Source: Bacillota bacterium (GTDB taxonomy: Bacteria; Bacillota; Clostridia; Christensenellales; SZUA-584). From it: DNA of 30,530 nt. The notes beneath the pieces were generated by a model. That model did not search any database. It saw only the letters and a list, made by a program, of their open reading frames with translations, and was not told the DNA's origin. The stretch spans positions 1 to 30,530 of the forward strand of contig JAEZIW010000235.1 of the NCBI GenBank assembly GCA_023436525.1, read 5' to 3'. The translations under genes and the position numbers were made by a program. Positions 15,197-22,958 of the stretch are shown here, piece by piece. Position 1 is the stretch's first letter; every line of letters starts with the position of its first letter.

Positions 15197-16495
15197 TTAT
15201 AGTTGTCTCTTGTCGATCACGCGCTTGGCCTTGCCTTCGCTGCGTGCTATGGTTTTGGGCTCCACCAGCGTCACCTGAACGCCGATGTTGAGCACCGTCT
15301 GTATTTCGGCGCCGATTTTTCTCTGCAGCGCTTCCAGCCTCTTCACTTCGTCCGAGAAGATTTCGGCGGAAACCTCCACCTGCACCTCAATCGTATCGGT
15401 GTTGTCCACGCGATCCACCACGATTTGATAATGCGGCTCCACTTCGGCAATATTGACAAGCACGCCTTCAATCTGCGACGGGAACACGTTAACGCCGCGG
15501 ATGATCAGCATATCGTCGCTGCGCCCGAGCACCTTGCTCATACGCGCCATCGTACGGCCGCACTCGCAGGTGTCAATGCTCAGCGATGTGATGTCGCGCG
15601 TGCGGTAACGAATCAGCGGAATGCCGTCCTTGTCGATCGTCGTGATAACCAGCTCGCCTTTTTCGCCGTACGGTAGCGGTTCGAGCGTATCCGGGTCGAT
15701 AATCTCCGCAAGGAAGAAATCCTCCGCGATGTGCAGACCCTTTTTGTATTTGCAATCTGCCGCGACGCCCGGGCCCATGATCTCAGACAAGCCGTAAATG
15801 TCGATCGCAAGCAGGTTCAGCCGCTGCTCAATCTCGGCGCGCATCGCTTCGGTCCACGGTTCCGCGCCGAAAACGCCGCCGGTGAGCTTCAAGCTCTTGG
15901 GGTCAATCCCCATTTCCTCCATCGTTTCCGCGAGATACAGCGCGTAAGACGGCGTGCATGCCAGCAGCGTGGTGCCGAAATCCTGCATCAGCATGATCTG
16001 GCGCTTGGTGTTGCCGCCCGAAACGGGAATTGTCGTTGCGCCGAGCGCTTCCGAGCCGTAGTGCGCTCCGAGACCGCCCGTGAACAAGCCATAGCCATAG
16101 GCCACCTGTATCACCGATTGTTTGCAACCGCCCGCGAAAGTAAACGTGCGTGCCATGAGGTCGCCCCAGTTTTTTATATCGCGCTGCGTGTAGCCCACCA
16201 CAGTGGGTTTCCCGGTTGTGCCGGACGATGCGTGTACACGGCAGATATCATCCATCGGTACCGCGAACAATCCGAACGGGTAGTTGTCTCTCATGTCCTG
16301 CTTGAGCGTGAACGGCAGCAAACGCACATCATCAACGCTCTTAATATCTTCGGGCTTCACGCCCTTTTCATCGAACGCCTTTTTGTAGAAAGGCACGTTC
16401 TCATACACCTTTTTTACTGTGGCCTGCAGCTTTTTCGTTTGCAGCGCGCGAAGCTGCTCACGATCCATGCATTCAATTTCTTTATTCCAGTACAT
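15197..16495 (-). CDS. paaK: Phenylacetate-CoA ligase family enzyme, copy 1
   Basis: AMP-forming ligase that converts an arylacetate + CoA + ATP to arylacetyl-CoA + AMP + PPi, cytoplasmic. 432 residues, usual for PaaK. The adenylate-forming P-loop SSGTTGKP is at residues 90-97, then VAYGYGLFTGGLGAHYG, IYGLSEIMGPGVA, the RYRTRDI motif and the C-terminal RGVNVFPSQIE domain. GGAGG lies six bases before the ATG. It follows iorB by 21 bases. A second copy precedes iorA, so the oxidoreductase genes are flanked by ligases. Within the ACT-IOR context the substrate is more likely indoleacetate, phenylacetate or hydroxyphenylacetate than a catabolic aerobic pathway intermediate; no other paa genes are present. 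Confidence 0.92.
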   Translation of the reverse strand: MYWNKEIECMDREQLRALQTKKLQATVKKVYENVPFYKKAFDEKGVKPEDIKSVDDVRLLPFTLKQDMRDNYPFGLFAVPMDDICRVHASSGTTGKPTVVGYTQRDIKNWGDLMARTFTFAGGCKQSVIQVAYGYGLFTGGLGAHYGSEALGATTIPVSGGNTKRQIMLMQDFGTTLLACTPSYALYLAETMEEMGIDPKSLKLTGGVFGAEPWTEAMRAEIEQRLNLLAIDIYGLSEIMGPGVAADCKYKKGLHIAEDFFLAEIIDPDTLEPLPYGEKGELVITTIDKDGIPLIRYRTRDITSLSIDTCECGRTMARMSKVLGRSDDMLIIRGVNVFPSQIEGVLVNIAEVEPHYQIVVDRVDNTDTIEVQVEVSAEIFSDEVKRLEALQRKIGAEIQTVLNIGVQVTLVEPKTIARSEGKAKRVIDKRQL

Positions 16496-16516
16496 CTTAT
16501 TCCTCCAATATCACGT

Positions 16517-17083
16517 TTAAGCGTTATAGCCTTTTTCGAATGCCGAAAGATTAACCTCCAGCGTTTTTGGGGGAACCGTTTGTTTAATGGCATCGAGGAA
16601 GGCCTGTTTTTCAATATCCATGTGCTTTGCAAGCACACCGAGCAGCACGATGTTGAGCGCCTTGGCATTACCCGCCTCCTTGGCGAGGCTGAGCGCATCC
16701 ACAAACACCGCGTCCGGCACCATCGCTCTGACACGCGATTCGATATCCGCAGGGTATTGCTGCGCGCCCGTGATCACGGGCATCGGCAGTATTTCCTGCG
16801 TGTTAATAAACATCCTGCCGTTTTTTTTCAAACGGCCGCACCACCTCAATGCTTCCAGCTTTTCAAAAGCCAGAATAATATCCGCGCCGGCTTCGTCGAT
16901 GACGGGCGCGTAAACCTTATCGCCAAATCGAACGTGCGTCACGACACTGCCGCCGCGCTGGGCCATGCCGTGCACCTCCGAAAGCTTCACATCATATCCC
17001 AAATTGATGGCCAGATTTCCAAGAACCCGGCTTGCGAGCAGTGTTCCCTGCCCGCCGACACCCACAATTAAAATATCCGTCAT
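16517..17083 (-). CDS. iorB: Indolepyruvate:ferredoxin oxidoreductase, beta subunit
   Basis: Gamma-type (POR/KOR) domain subunit, 188 residues. The N-terminal GVGGQGTLLASRVLG (residues 7-21) is the family's glycine-rich block and VHGMAQRGGSVVTHVRFG is also diagnostic. With IorA it forms an enzyme that oxidatively decarboxylates aryl pyruvates to arylacyl-CoA using CoA and ferredoxin. Its ATG overlaps the TGA of iorA, matching a heteromeric complex made at fixed ratio. Confidence 0.94.
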   Translation of the reverse strand: MTDILIVGVGGQGTLLASRVLGNLAINLGYDVKLSEVHGMAQRGGSVVTHVRFGDKVYAPVIDEAGADIILAFEKLEALRWCGRLKKNGRMFINTQEILPMPVITGAQQYPADIESRVRAMVPDAVFVDALSLAKEAGNAKALNIVLLGVLAKHMDIEKQAFLDAIKQTVPPKTLEVNLSAFEKGYNA

Positions 17084-18813
17084 ATGTTATTCCCCTGTTG
17101 TTCTATCGCTCCGAATGCGCACACACCCGGGCAAAGCCCGCAGCCGGTGCAGACACTCGCGTCTATTTCCATGCCATTGCTCGTGTTCTTGATGGCCGGA
17201 CACCCAAGCTTTAAGCACATGCCGCAGCTTTTGCATTTTTCTGTGATCGTGTACGGAGGCAGTATATACTTTTTATCAAGCAGCACACAGGGCCGCTTGG
17301 TGATCACCACGCTGAGTTCCTCGCGCGCCGTTTCCTCTTTAAGCACCTGCGTGAGTTCTTTCAAATTAAACGGATCCACAACGCGCACGTTTTTCACGCC
17401 GACGGCTTTAACAAGTGCCGGGATATCAATCGCAAAGGCGATGTCGCCCTTCAATGTTTTGCCGGTGGCGGGGTGATCCTGATGGCCCGTCATACCCGTC
17501 GTCGAGTTGTCGAGTATAATCACCGTGGAGGTTGCACCGTTGTAAACCATATCGACAAGGCTTGTCAGCCCCGAGTGGAAGAACGTTGAGTCACCGATGA
17601 CGGCGACCAGCTTGCGTGCAAAATCCTTGCCGCGCGCCTTCTCCATACCCATCGCCATGCCGATACTCGCGCCCATGCACACGCACGCATCAATGCCCTG
17701 CAGCGGCGGCAGTGCGCCGAGCGTATAGCAGCCGATGTCGCCCATCGCCGTCAATCCGAGTTTTTTCATCACATAGAACACGGCGCGGTGCGGGCAGCCC
17801 GGGCACATCACCGGCGGCCTTTGCGGCAGCTCGCCCGGGTTCACAATGTCCTTTTTCTCACCGCCGATTCTCTCAGCCACGAGGTTGACGCTGTATTCGC
17901 CCTGAACCGTGAATATTTCCTTACCGATAACTTTAATGCCCATCGCTTTGATTTGGTTTTCGAAGAACGGCTCCAGCTCCTCCACCACATAAAGCGTTTC
18001 CACCTGCGACGCAAAATCGCGGATCAGCTTTTCGGGTATCGGGTATACCAGCCCGAGTTTTAACGTGCTGGCCTGCGGCAGCGCTTCGCGCACATAGTTA
18101 TAAGCCACGCCGCTTGTGATGATACCGATCTTTTTATCGCGGTATTCTGTCACGTTCACGGCCAGCGTATCTGCCGCTTCCTTAAGGGCATTCATGCGTT
18201 GCTCTACCACAACATGGCGCTTTTTCGCCATGCCGGGCATCATCACGTATTTGGCGATGTCTTTCTGATACGGCTTGAGCATTTCACCCGTCCGCGTTCC
18301 GATTTCCACCAGCCCCTGCGAATGCGATAAGCGCGTGTTGGAGCGCACGAGTACAGGCGTATCATATTGCTCGGAAAGCTCATACGCCAGCTTCATAAAT
18401 TGTTTGGCTTCGTTGCTGTCAGCCGGTTCGAGCATCGGCACATGCGCACTGCGCGCGTAAAACCGAGAATCCTGCTCGTTCTGGCTCGAGTGCATACCGG
18501 GGTCGTCCGCGACGATGATCACGAGGCCGCCGTTCACGCCCGTGTACGCCACGGTAAACAGCGGATCGGCCGCGACATTGAGCCCCACATGCTTCATGCA
18601 GCAAAGGGCGCGCGCACCCGCCAGCGATGCCCCGATGGCCACCTCAAGCGCCACCTTCTCGTTGGGTGCCCATTCGGCATATATTTCATCGAACTTTGCG
18701 ATGTGTTCCGTGATTTCTGTGCTCGGCGTTCCCGGATACGCCGCAGAGACCGTTACGCCCGCTTCATAAGCACCCAGCGCAAACGCCTCGTTTCCCAGCA
18801 TCAGCTTCTTCAT
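17080..18813 (-). CDS. iorA: Indolepyruvate:ferredoxin oxidoreductase, alpha subunit
   Basis: Large TPP-dependent subunit, 577 residues. The N-terminal domain begins GNEAFALGAYEAGVTVSAAYPGTPSTEI; the middle has the TPP-binding domain (CPGCPHRAVFYVMKKL, GDIGCYTLGALPPLQ, VIGDSTFFHSG); the C terminus has a two-cluster ferredoxin domain with C-x2-C-x2-C-x4-C starting at Cys527 and C-x2-C-x2-C-x3-C after it. The reaction is aryl pyruvate + CoA + oxidised ferredoxin to arylacetyl-CoA + CO2, and it is reversible, so it may also make aryl pyruvates from arylacetates. GGGGAA precedes the ATG. It follows paaK copy 2 by 33 bases and overlaps iorB. Confidence 0.96.
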   Translation of the reverse strand: MKKLMLGNEAFALGAYEAGVTVSAAYPGTPSTEITEHIAKFDEIYAEWAPNEKVALEVAIGASLAGARALCCMKHVGLNVAADPLFTVAYTGVNGGLVIIVADDPGMHSSQNEQDSRFYARSAHVPMLEPADSNEAKQFMKLAYELSEQYDTPVLVRSNTRLSHSQGLVEIGTRTGEMLKPYQKDIAKYVMMPGMAKKRHVVVEQRMNALKEAADTLAVNVTEYRDKKIGIITSGVAYNYVREALPQASTLKLGLVYPIPEKLIRDFASQVETLYVVEELEPFFENQIKAMGIKVIGKEIFTVQGEYSVNLVAERIGGEKKDIVNPGELPQRPPVMCPGCPHRAVFYVMKKLGLTAMGDIGCYTLGALPPLQGIDACVCMGASIGMAMGMEKARGKDFARKLVAVIGDSTFFHSGLTSLVDMVYNGATSTVIILDNSTTGMTGHQDHPATGKTLKGDIAFAIDIPALVKAVGVKNVRVVDPFNLKELTQVLKEETAREELSVVITKRPCVLLDKKYILPPYTITEKCKSCGMCLKLGCPAIKNTSNGMEIDASVCTGCGLCPGVCAFGAIEQQGNNI

Positions 18814-18846
18814 TGAATTCCCCTTATAATGTCTTTTATGTATTCT

Positions 18847-20148
18847 TTATGACTGCCCGCGCAAATCGGTCACGCGCTTGGCTTTGCCTTCAAACCGTTT
18901 AAGCGTTTGAGGCTCAACGAGCTTCACATCGGCACCGATATTGAGCACGGTGTATATCGCGTGCTTAACCTTCTTTTCCAGCGTTTCCAGCGCGCTGAAC
19001 TTCTCGATCAGCGACGCGTCGTTGACCTCAACAAGCACCTCAATGGTGTCCATGTAGCCATCCTTGCGAACGACGATTTCGTAATGCGGCCCGATTTCCT
19101 CGATGCCGAGCAGCACGCTCTCAATCTGAGACGGGAACACGTTGACGCCGCGGATAATCAGCATATCGTCTGTGCGTCCCTGCACCTTGGCCATGCGCAT
19201 TGATGTGCGCCCGCATTCGCACTTGTCGGGTATCAGCCATGTGATATCCTTGGTGCGGTAGCGAAGTATCGGCAGCGCTTCTTTAGACAGCGACGTGATC
19301 ACCAGCTCCCCTTTTTCGCCCGGCTTCACCGGCTCAAGCGTTTCGGGGTTGATGATCTCGCAATAAAAATGATCCTCATTGATGTGCATGCCGCACTGAT
19401 GATAGCATTCTCCCGAGACGCCCGGCCCGATGATTTCGGAAAGACCGTAGTTCTCGGTTGCGACGATGTCCCATGCCTGCTCGATTTCGCGGCGCATCTC
19501 TTCGGTGTGGCCTTCGCCGCCGAACATACCGAGCCTGATGGGCAGCTTTCGTGTATCAATGCCCATTTTCTTTGCCGTTTCGGCAAGATACAGCGCGTAA
19601 GATGGGGTACCGACGAGCAGCGTTGTTCCGAAGTCCTGTAATATATTAATCTGGCGCTCGGAGTTGCCGCCCGAAATCGGTATGATGGTGGCCCCGAGCT
19701 TTTCAAGGCCGTAATGCAAACCGAACGCGCCGGTAAACAGCGTGTATCCAAAGGTAATCTGAGCCACATCGTCCGGCGTGGCGCCGGCCGCTCCGGCCAG
19801 CCGCGCGATACACTCCGCCCACATATCGATATCGGCCTTGGTGTATCCGACAACCGTCGGTTTACCGGTGGTACCGGAGGATGCATGAATACGCACGACA
19901 TCCTTCATCGGAACCGCGAACAGCTTATACGGATAATTGTCTCTCAAATCGTCTTTGACTGTAAAAGGAATGCGCCGGATATCCTCCAGCGTTTTTATGT
20001 CATCCGGCTTGACACCTGCCGCGTCGAGCTTCTTGCGGTAATGCGCCACATTGTTGTAGCACCGTTCTACCGTGCTTTTGAGCCGCGCAAGCTGAATCGC
20101 TTCAATGTCTTCTCTTGACGCGCACTCGATCTTCTCATTCCAGATCAT
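18847..20148 (-). CDS. paaK: Phenylacetate-CoA ligase family enzyme, copy 2
   Basis: 433 residues with the same architecture and numbering as copy 1: SSGTTGKP at 90-97, NYGLSEIIGPGVSGE, RYRTKDI and RGVNVFPSQIE. The two are clearly paralogues but differ along the whole length (for example WNEKIECASRE against WNKEIECMDRE), so the duplication is not recent, and they may prefer different aryl acids. The ATG at 20148 is chosen because AGGTAGGAAAA lies just upstream; the frame continues to 20181 with 11 unlikely residues. It is the first gene of the long minus-strand run, with a possible -10 (TATAAT, 20219-20224) and no clear -35. Confidence 0.92.
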   Translation of the reverse strand: MIWNEKIECASREDIEAIQLARLKSTVERCYNNVAHYRKKLDAAGVKPDDIKTLEDIRRIPFTVKDDLRDNYPYKLFAVPMKDVVRIHASSGTTGKPTVVGYTKADIDMWAECIARLAGAAGATPDDVAQITFGYTLFTGAFGLHYGLEKLGATIIPISGGNSERQINILQDFGTTLLVGTPSYALYLAETAKKMGIDTRKLPIRLGMFGGEGHTEEMRREIEQAWDIVATENYGLSEIIGPGVSGECYHQCGMHINEDHFYCEIINPETLEPVKPGEKGELVITSLSKEALPILRYRTKDITWLIPDKCECGRTSMRMAKVQGRTDDMLIIRGVNVFPSQIESVLLGIEEIGPHYEIVVRKDGYMDTIEVLVEVNDASLIEKFSALETLEKKVKHAIYTVLNIGADVKLVEPQTLKRFEGKAKRVTDLRGQS

Positions 20149-20218
20149 TTTTCCTACCTCACTGCTTGTCTTCGCACGCAAATCAGGCCCGTTCTTCCGT
20201 GCTTCGATGAATGTTTAA

Positions 20219-20224
20219 ATTATA
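20219..20224 (-). promoter_or_regulatory. Possible -10 of the paaK-ior operon
   Basis: A perfect TATAAT on the minus strand 71 bases before the paaK start. No good -35 is seen at 16-18 bases, so activation by a regulator, or a different promoter, is possible. The 274-base gap between this gene and the divergent regulator would hold both promoters. Confidence 0.35.
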
Positions 20225-20421
20225 GCGTATCATAGTTAAAAAATAAAGCCCAAATGCATACTTTAACAGATATAGGCCTCATGGCGGAACAAACGGAACT
20301 TTTTTGAATTTCCAGCCTCGAAAAAATTCTATCTTATGCTCTATTCTTATATTTTATAAATGCCGTGAATACAATGTAGAAAACAGACGTGTCAATATAA
20401 AACAGGTGGGATTAATTACAG

Positions 20422-20892
20422 ATGGATAACGAGTTTCACACCGTCAGGGGCTATCAGCTTCAAAGCCGAATGGCGCTGACCCCAGCGCTGGAGGATTATT
20501 TGGAGATGGTTTTTCGCAGCTGCGAAGACGGCGGGTATCTGCGCGTTAATGAGCTGGCGGAGCACCTTCATGTCAGGGCCTCGTCCGCCACAAAAATGGT
20601 TCAGAAGCTTGGTGAACTGGGGCTGATTAAATACAAAAAATACGGCATATTGGAGCTGACTGAAAACGGGAAAGAGATCGGCGCGTATCTGCTAAACCGG
20701 CATAATACGGTAGAACGGTTTTTGCTCACGATAGGCATTAATGAGAATCTGCTAAAAGAAACGGAGTTGATTGAGCACAACATCAGTGCCAACACACAGA
20801 AGCATATGCTGATATTCAACCGTTTTTTTGATGCGTATCCCGAGTTTGCCAGGCGGCTGCGTGCCTTTGTGAACGCGAATCTGGATATGTAA
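20422..20892 (+). CDS. MntR/DtxR-family metal-dependent regulator
   Basis: 156 residues. The winged-helix domain is at about 18-85 (LTPALEDYLEMVF, then LRVNELAEHLHVRASSATKMVQKL as helix-turn-helix). The dimer/metal domain follows. Residues matching the manganese ligands of B. subtilis MntR are all present: Asp25 and Glu28 (MntR D8, E11), His94 (H77), Glu115, Glu118 and His119 (E99, E102, H103). No SH3-like third domain, as in MntR. A tail of 17 residues precedes the usual start, but AGGTGGG upstream supports the ATG at 20422. There is no metal transporter beside it; it is divergent from the paaK-ior operon, which is iron-sulphur dependent. Target genes are unknown. Confidence 0.88.
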   Translation: MDNEFHTVRGYQLQSRMALTPALEDYLEMVFRSCEDGGYLRVNELAEHLHVRASSATKMVQKLGELGLIKYKKYGILELTENGKEIGAYLLNRHNTVERFLLTIGINENLLKETELIEHNISANTQKHMLIFNRFFDAYPEFARRLRAFVNANLDM

Positions 20893-21017
20893 CAATCCTC
20901 CGTCACGCTGCGCGCGCCACCTCCTTTAATAAAGGAGGCTCTATTTTACTCAACTTGTGTGTTCTGAATATAGCTCCCTCTTTGAGGGGGCTGTCACCGA
21001 TAGGTGACTGGGGGAGT
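20893..21017. repeat. MITE-like element 1 (paired-hairpin repeat)
   Basis: Left end CAATCCTCCGTCACGCTGCG, then hairpin CCTCCTTT/AAAGGAGG (20930-20938 region). Right end in opposite orientation: AGCTCCCTC/GAGGGGGCT hairpin, then GTCACC/GGTGAC hairpin and TGGGGGAG. The two ends are diverged inverted copies of the same module. It starts directly at the stop codon of the MntR-like gene. Confidence 0.65.
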
Positions 21018-21061
21018 AAAAATAACGTATTTTCTACAGTGTAAATACAAGAAAACATCCG

Positions 21062-21223
21062 ACAATCCTCTGTCGCGCTGCGCGCGCCACCTTTCATCGA
21101 CCGAATATGTCATACCGAGCGAAGTGAAACGGAGTCGACTACGTAGTGGAATGGTATCCCATGTATAAAACATAAGGGCTCCTTTTTGAAAGGAGCTGTC
21201 AGTGCAAGCTGACTGAGGATTGT
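21062..21223. repeat. MITE-like element 2 (paired-hairpin repeat with insert)
   Basis: Left end ACAATCCTCTGTCGCGCTGC; right end reads CTGACTGAGGATTGT, so the termini ACAATCCTC/GAGGATTGT are perfect inverted repeats. The right half has hairpins GCTCCTTT/AAAGGAGC and GTCAG/CTGAC. The middle (about 21095-21160) belongs to another repeat type (TGTCATACCGAGCGAAGTGA and TATCCCATG), apparently inserted or captured. Confidence 0.65.
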
Positions 21224-21258
21224 AAAAGTATTTTATTTGCCTGCCAGATGAGACATCA

Positions 21259-21305
21259 TTTCCTCCCTCAGTCGACTTCGTCGACAGCTCCCTCCAGAGG
21301 GAGCT
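21259..21305. repeat. Single paired-hairpin half-unit
   Basis: CTCCCTCA, then hairpin GTCGAC/GTCGAC (loop TTC), then hairpin AGCTCCCT/AGGGAGCT. Same module as the ends of the neighbouring elements but without a visible partner end. Confidence 0.6.
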
Positions 21306-21401
21306 ATGGGTACCAGCGCAACCCAATAGGATATCCACTGCCGGATACCGAATATAATAAACTGCAATCATACAGGATCCTTTCATCATTGTCTAAAATC
21401 G

Positions 21402-21509
21402 CAATCCTCCGTCGCGCTGTGCGCGCCACCTCCTTTAATAAAGGAGGCTTGGGCTATGGTCGAAACCGGGGCTTCTTATGATATCAGCGATAGCTGACTG
21501 AGGATTGTC
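21402..21509. repeat. MITE-like element 3 (paired-hairpin repeat)
   Basis: Left end CAATCCTCCGTCGCGCTGTG with hairpins GCGC/GCGC and CCTCCTTT/AAAGGAGG; right end has TCAGC/GCTGA hairpin, then TGAGGATTG. The termini CAATCCTC/GAGGATTG are inverted repeats. It lies just outside the pfk terminator. Confidence 0.65.
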
Positions 21510-21511
21510 AC

Positions 21512-21543
21512 AAAAAAAGAGCCGCCCACATGATGAGCAGCTC
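21512..21543 (-). terminator. Intrinsic terminator after pfk
   Basis: Minus strand GAGC-GC ... GC-GCTC hairpin (21519-21543) with one mismatch, then seven T, 17 bases after the pfk stop codon. Confidence 0.85.
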
Positions 21544-21559
21544 CTTTGAATTGATAAGC

Positions 21560-22801
21560 TTATACAAAAACCTTCTTGAGCTTCGCGAAGCGCGGCAGCC
21601 CTTCTTCATACGGTAGCGGCGAGTCGCCCTGAATCAGCGGCAGTGCGTAATCGATGAAGTCCTGCGTTAAGCCTTTGCCGTCCGGCAGAATCCATTCATC
21701 CGGAATCTTCTTCTCTTTGTTAGCCACTTCATTAAGATTGATCAGCTTCGTGTTGCACTTGTATGCCTTGCCCGGTTCACGCTCAAATGCCACCATATGG
21801 TCGGTCATGCCTTCCACAGCCGCTTTCACAGCCGTCTGCCCAGACAGGAACGATTCGTTGATATCCGTCAGCGAACCCGCGTGCGCCGCGCAGCGCTGCA
21901 GCAGGCTGAACTCAATGCCGCGCACCTTTGCGCCCGTGGCTTCTTTGCAATAGCTTGCGAGAGTGCTGGCAAGGCCGCCGAGCTGCGCATGGCCGAACGA
22001 ATCCTTGGTCTTGGTTAAATCGCTGCCGTATTCGCTGATGTAACGGCCATCTTTGTCCTTAATGCCTTCGGAAACAGCGACGATCACCTTTTTATTTTTC
22101 GCATAGATTTCCTTGACGCTCGCAAGGAACTGATCCATATCAAAGTCCTTCTCCGGCAGATAAATCAGATCCGGCCCGTAACCCTTGTAAGAAGCAAGAG
22201 CCGTCGCGGCTGTCAGCCAGCCCGCGTTTCTGCCCATCACCTCTAGGATAGTGATCATACCCGTGTCGTAAACGCGCGCATCAAGATACACTTCCATCGT
22301 GGATGTCGCGATGTATTTTGCGGCACTGCCATAGCCCGGGCAGTGGTCAGTCGCCCAAAGATCGTTGTCGATCGTCTTCGGAACGCCCATCACGCGCATT
22401 TCATAGCCGGACTTTTGCATGTACTTGCTGATCTTGTTGCAGGTGTCCATCGAGTCGTTGCCGCCGTTATAGAAGAAATAACGCACATCGTATTTCTTAA
22501 ACACTTCCAGCATTCTCTTGTAATCGGTCTCGTCCTTGTCGGCATCGGCCAGCTTATAACGCACCGACCCGAGCGCAGACGACGGCGTGGTCTTCATGAG
22601 CTCCAGCTCTTTTAAATCTTCCTGCCCCATATCAATCAGTTTCTCATCAAGCACGCCTTTAATGCCGTGCGCCGCACCGTAAACCTTTGTGATGCAGTCT
22701 TCTTCCAGCGCCTGCATAAACACACCGGCGGCGCTCGCATTAATCACCGACGTAGGTCCGCCGGATTGTCCGAAAATACATGCCCCTTTTAAAACGCTCA
22801 T
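21560..22801 (-). CDS. pfp: 6-phosphofructokinase, pyrophosphate-dependent type
   Basis: Phosphorylates fructose 6-phosphate to fructose 1,6-bisphosphate, cytoplasmic glycolysis. 413 residues, longer than the 320 of ATP-PfkA and usual for the PPi/long-chain group. The two residues that mark phosphoryl donor choice both indicate PPi: GGNDS has Asp116 where ATP enzymes have the Gly of GGDGS, and PKTIDNDL has Lys142 where ATP enzymes have Gly. Other blocks are FGQSGGPTSVINAS near the start and EVMGRNAGWLTAA. The ATG at 22801 has AAGGAGA ten bases upstream; a TTG two codons earlier is less likely. It has its own promoter and terminator, so it is a single-gene unit. Donor choice is predicted from sequence, not shown. 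Confidence 0.92.
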   Translation of the reverse strand: MSVLKGACIFGQSGGPTSVINASAAGVFMQALEEDCITKVYGAAHGIKGVLDEKLIDMGQEDLKELELMKTTPSSALGSVRYKLADADKDETDYKRMLEVFKKYDVRYFFYNGGNDSMDTCNKISKYMQKSGYEMRVMGVPKTIDNDLWATDHCPGYGSAAKYIATSTMEVYLDARVYDTGMITILEVMGRNAGWLTAATALASYKGYGPDLIYLPEKDFDMDQFLASVKEIYAKNKKVIVAVSEGIKDKDGRYISEYGSDLTKTKDSFGHAQLGGLASTLASYCKEATGAKVRGIEFSLLQRCAAHAGSLTDINESFLSGQTAVKAAVEGMTDHMVAFEREPGKAYKCNTKLINLNEVANKEKKIPDEWILPDGKGLTQDFIDYALPLIQGDSPLPYEEGLPRFAKLKKVFV

Positions 22802-22845
22802 CGTCAATTCAGTCTCCTTATCAATTAAATAAAACTTTAGGCAAA

Positions 22846-22874
22846 ATTATATCCCACAGCATCAACATTTTCAA
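22846..22874 (-). promoter_or_regulatory. Promoter of the phosphofructokinase gene
   Basis: Minus strand TTGAAA (22869-22874), 17-bp spacer, TATAAT (22846-22851), about 45 bases before the start codon. Confidence 0.8.
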
Positions 22875-22958
22875 TGCATTTCAGGCAAATAAAACCGATT
22901 TGTCCAAATTCGTTGCAGGCGGGCAGCTTATATACGGCCATCGTCACACCAATGCGCA

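Noticed and set aside
15731..17071. 446-codon plus-strand open frame
   Set aside because: Antisense to paaK and iorB; its length comes from codon bias of those genes.
20893..21509. CRISPR array
   Set aside because: The repeats are inverted, diverged and unevenly spaced hairpins, not direct repeats with uniform spacers, and no cas genes are near.
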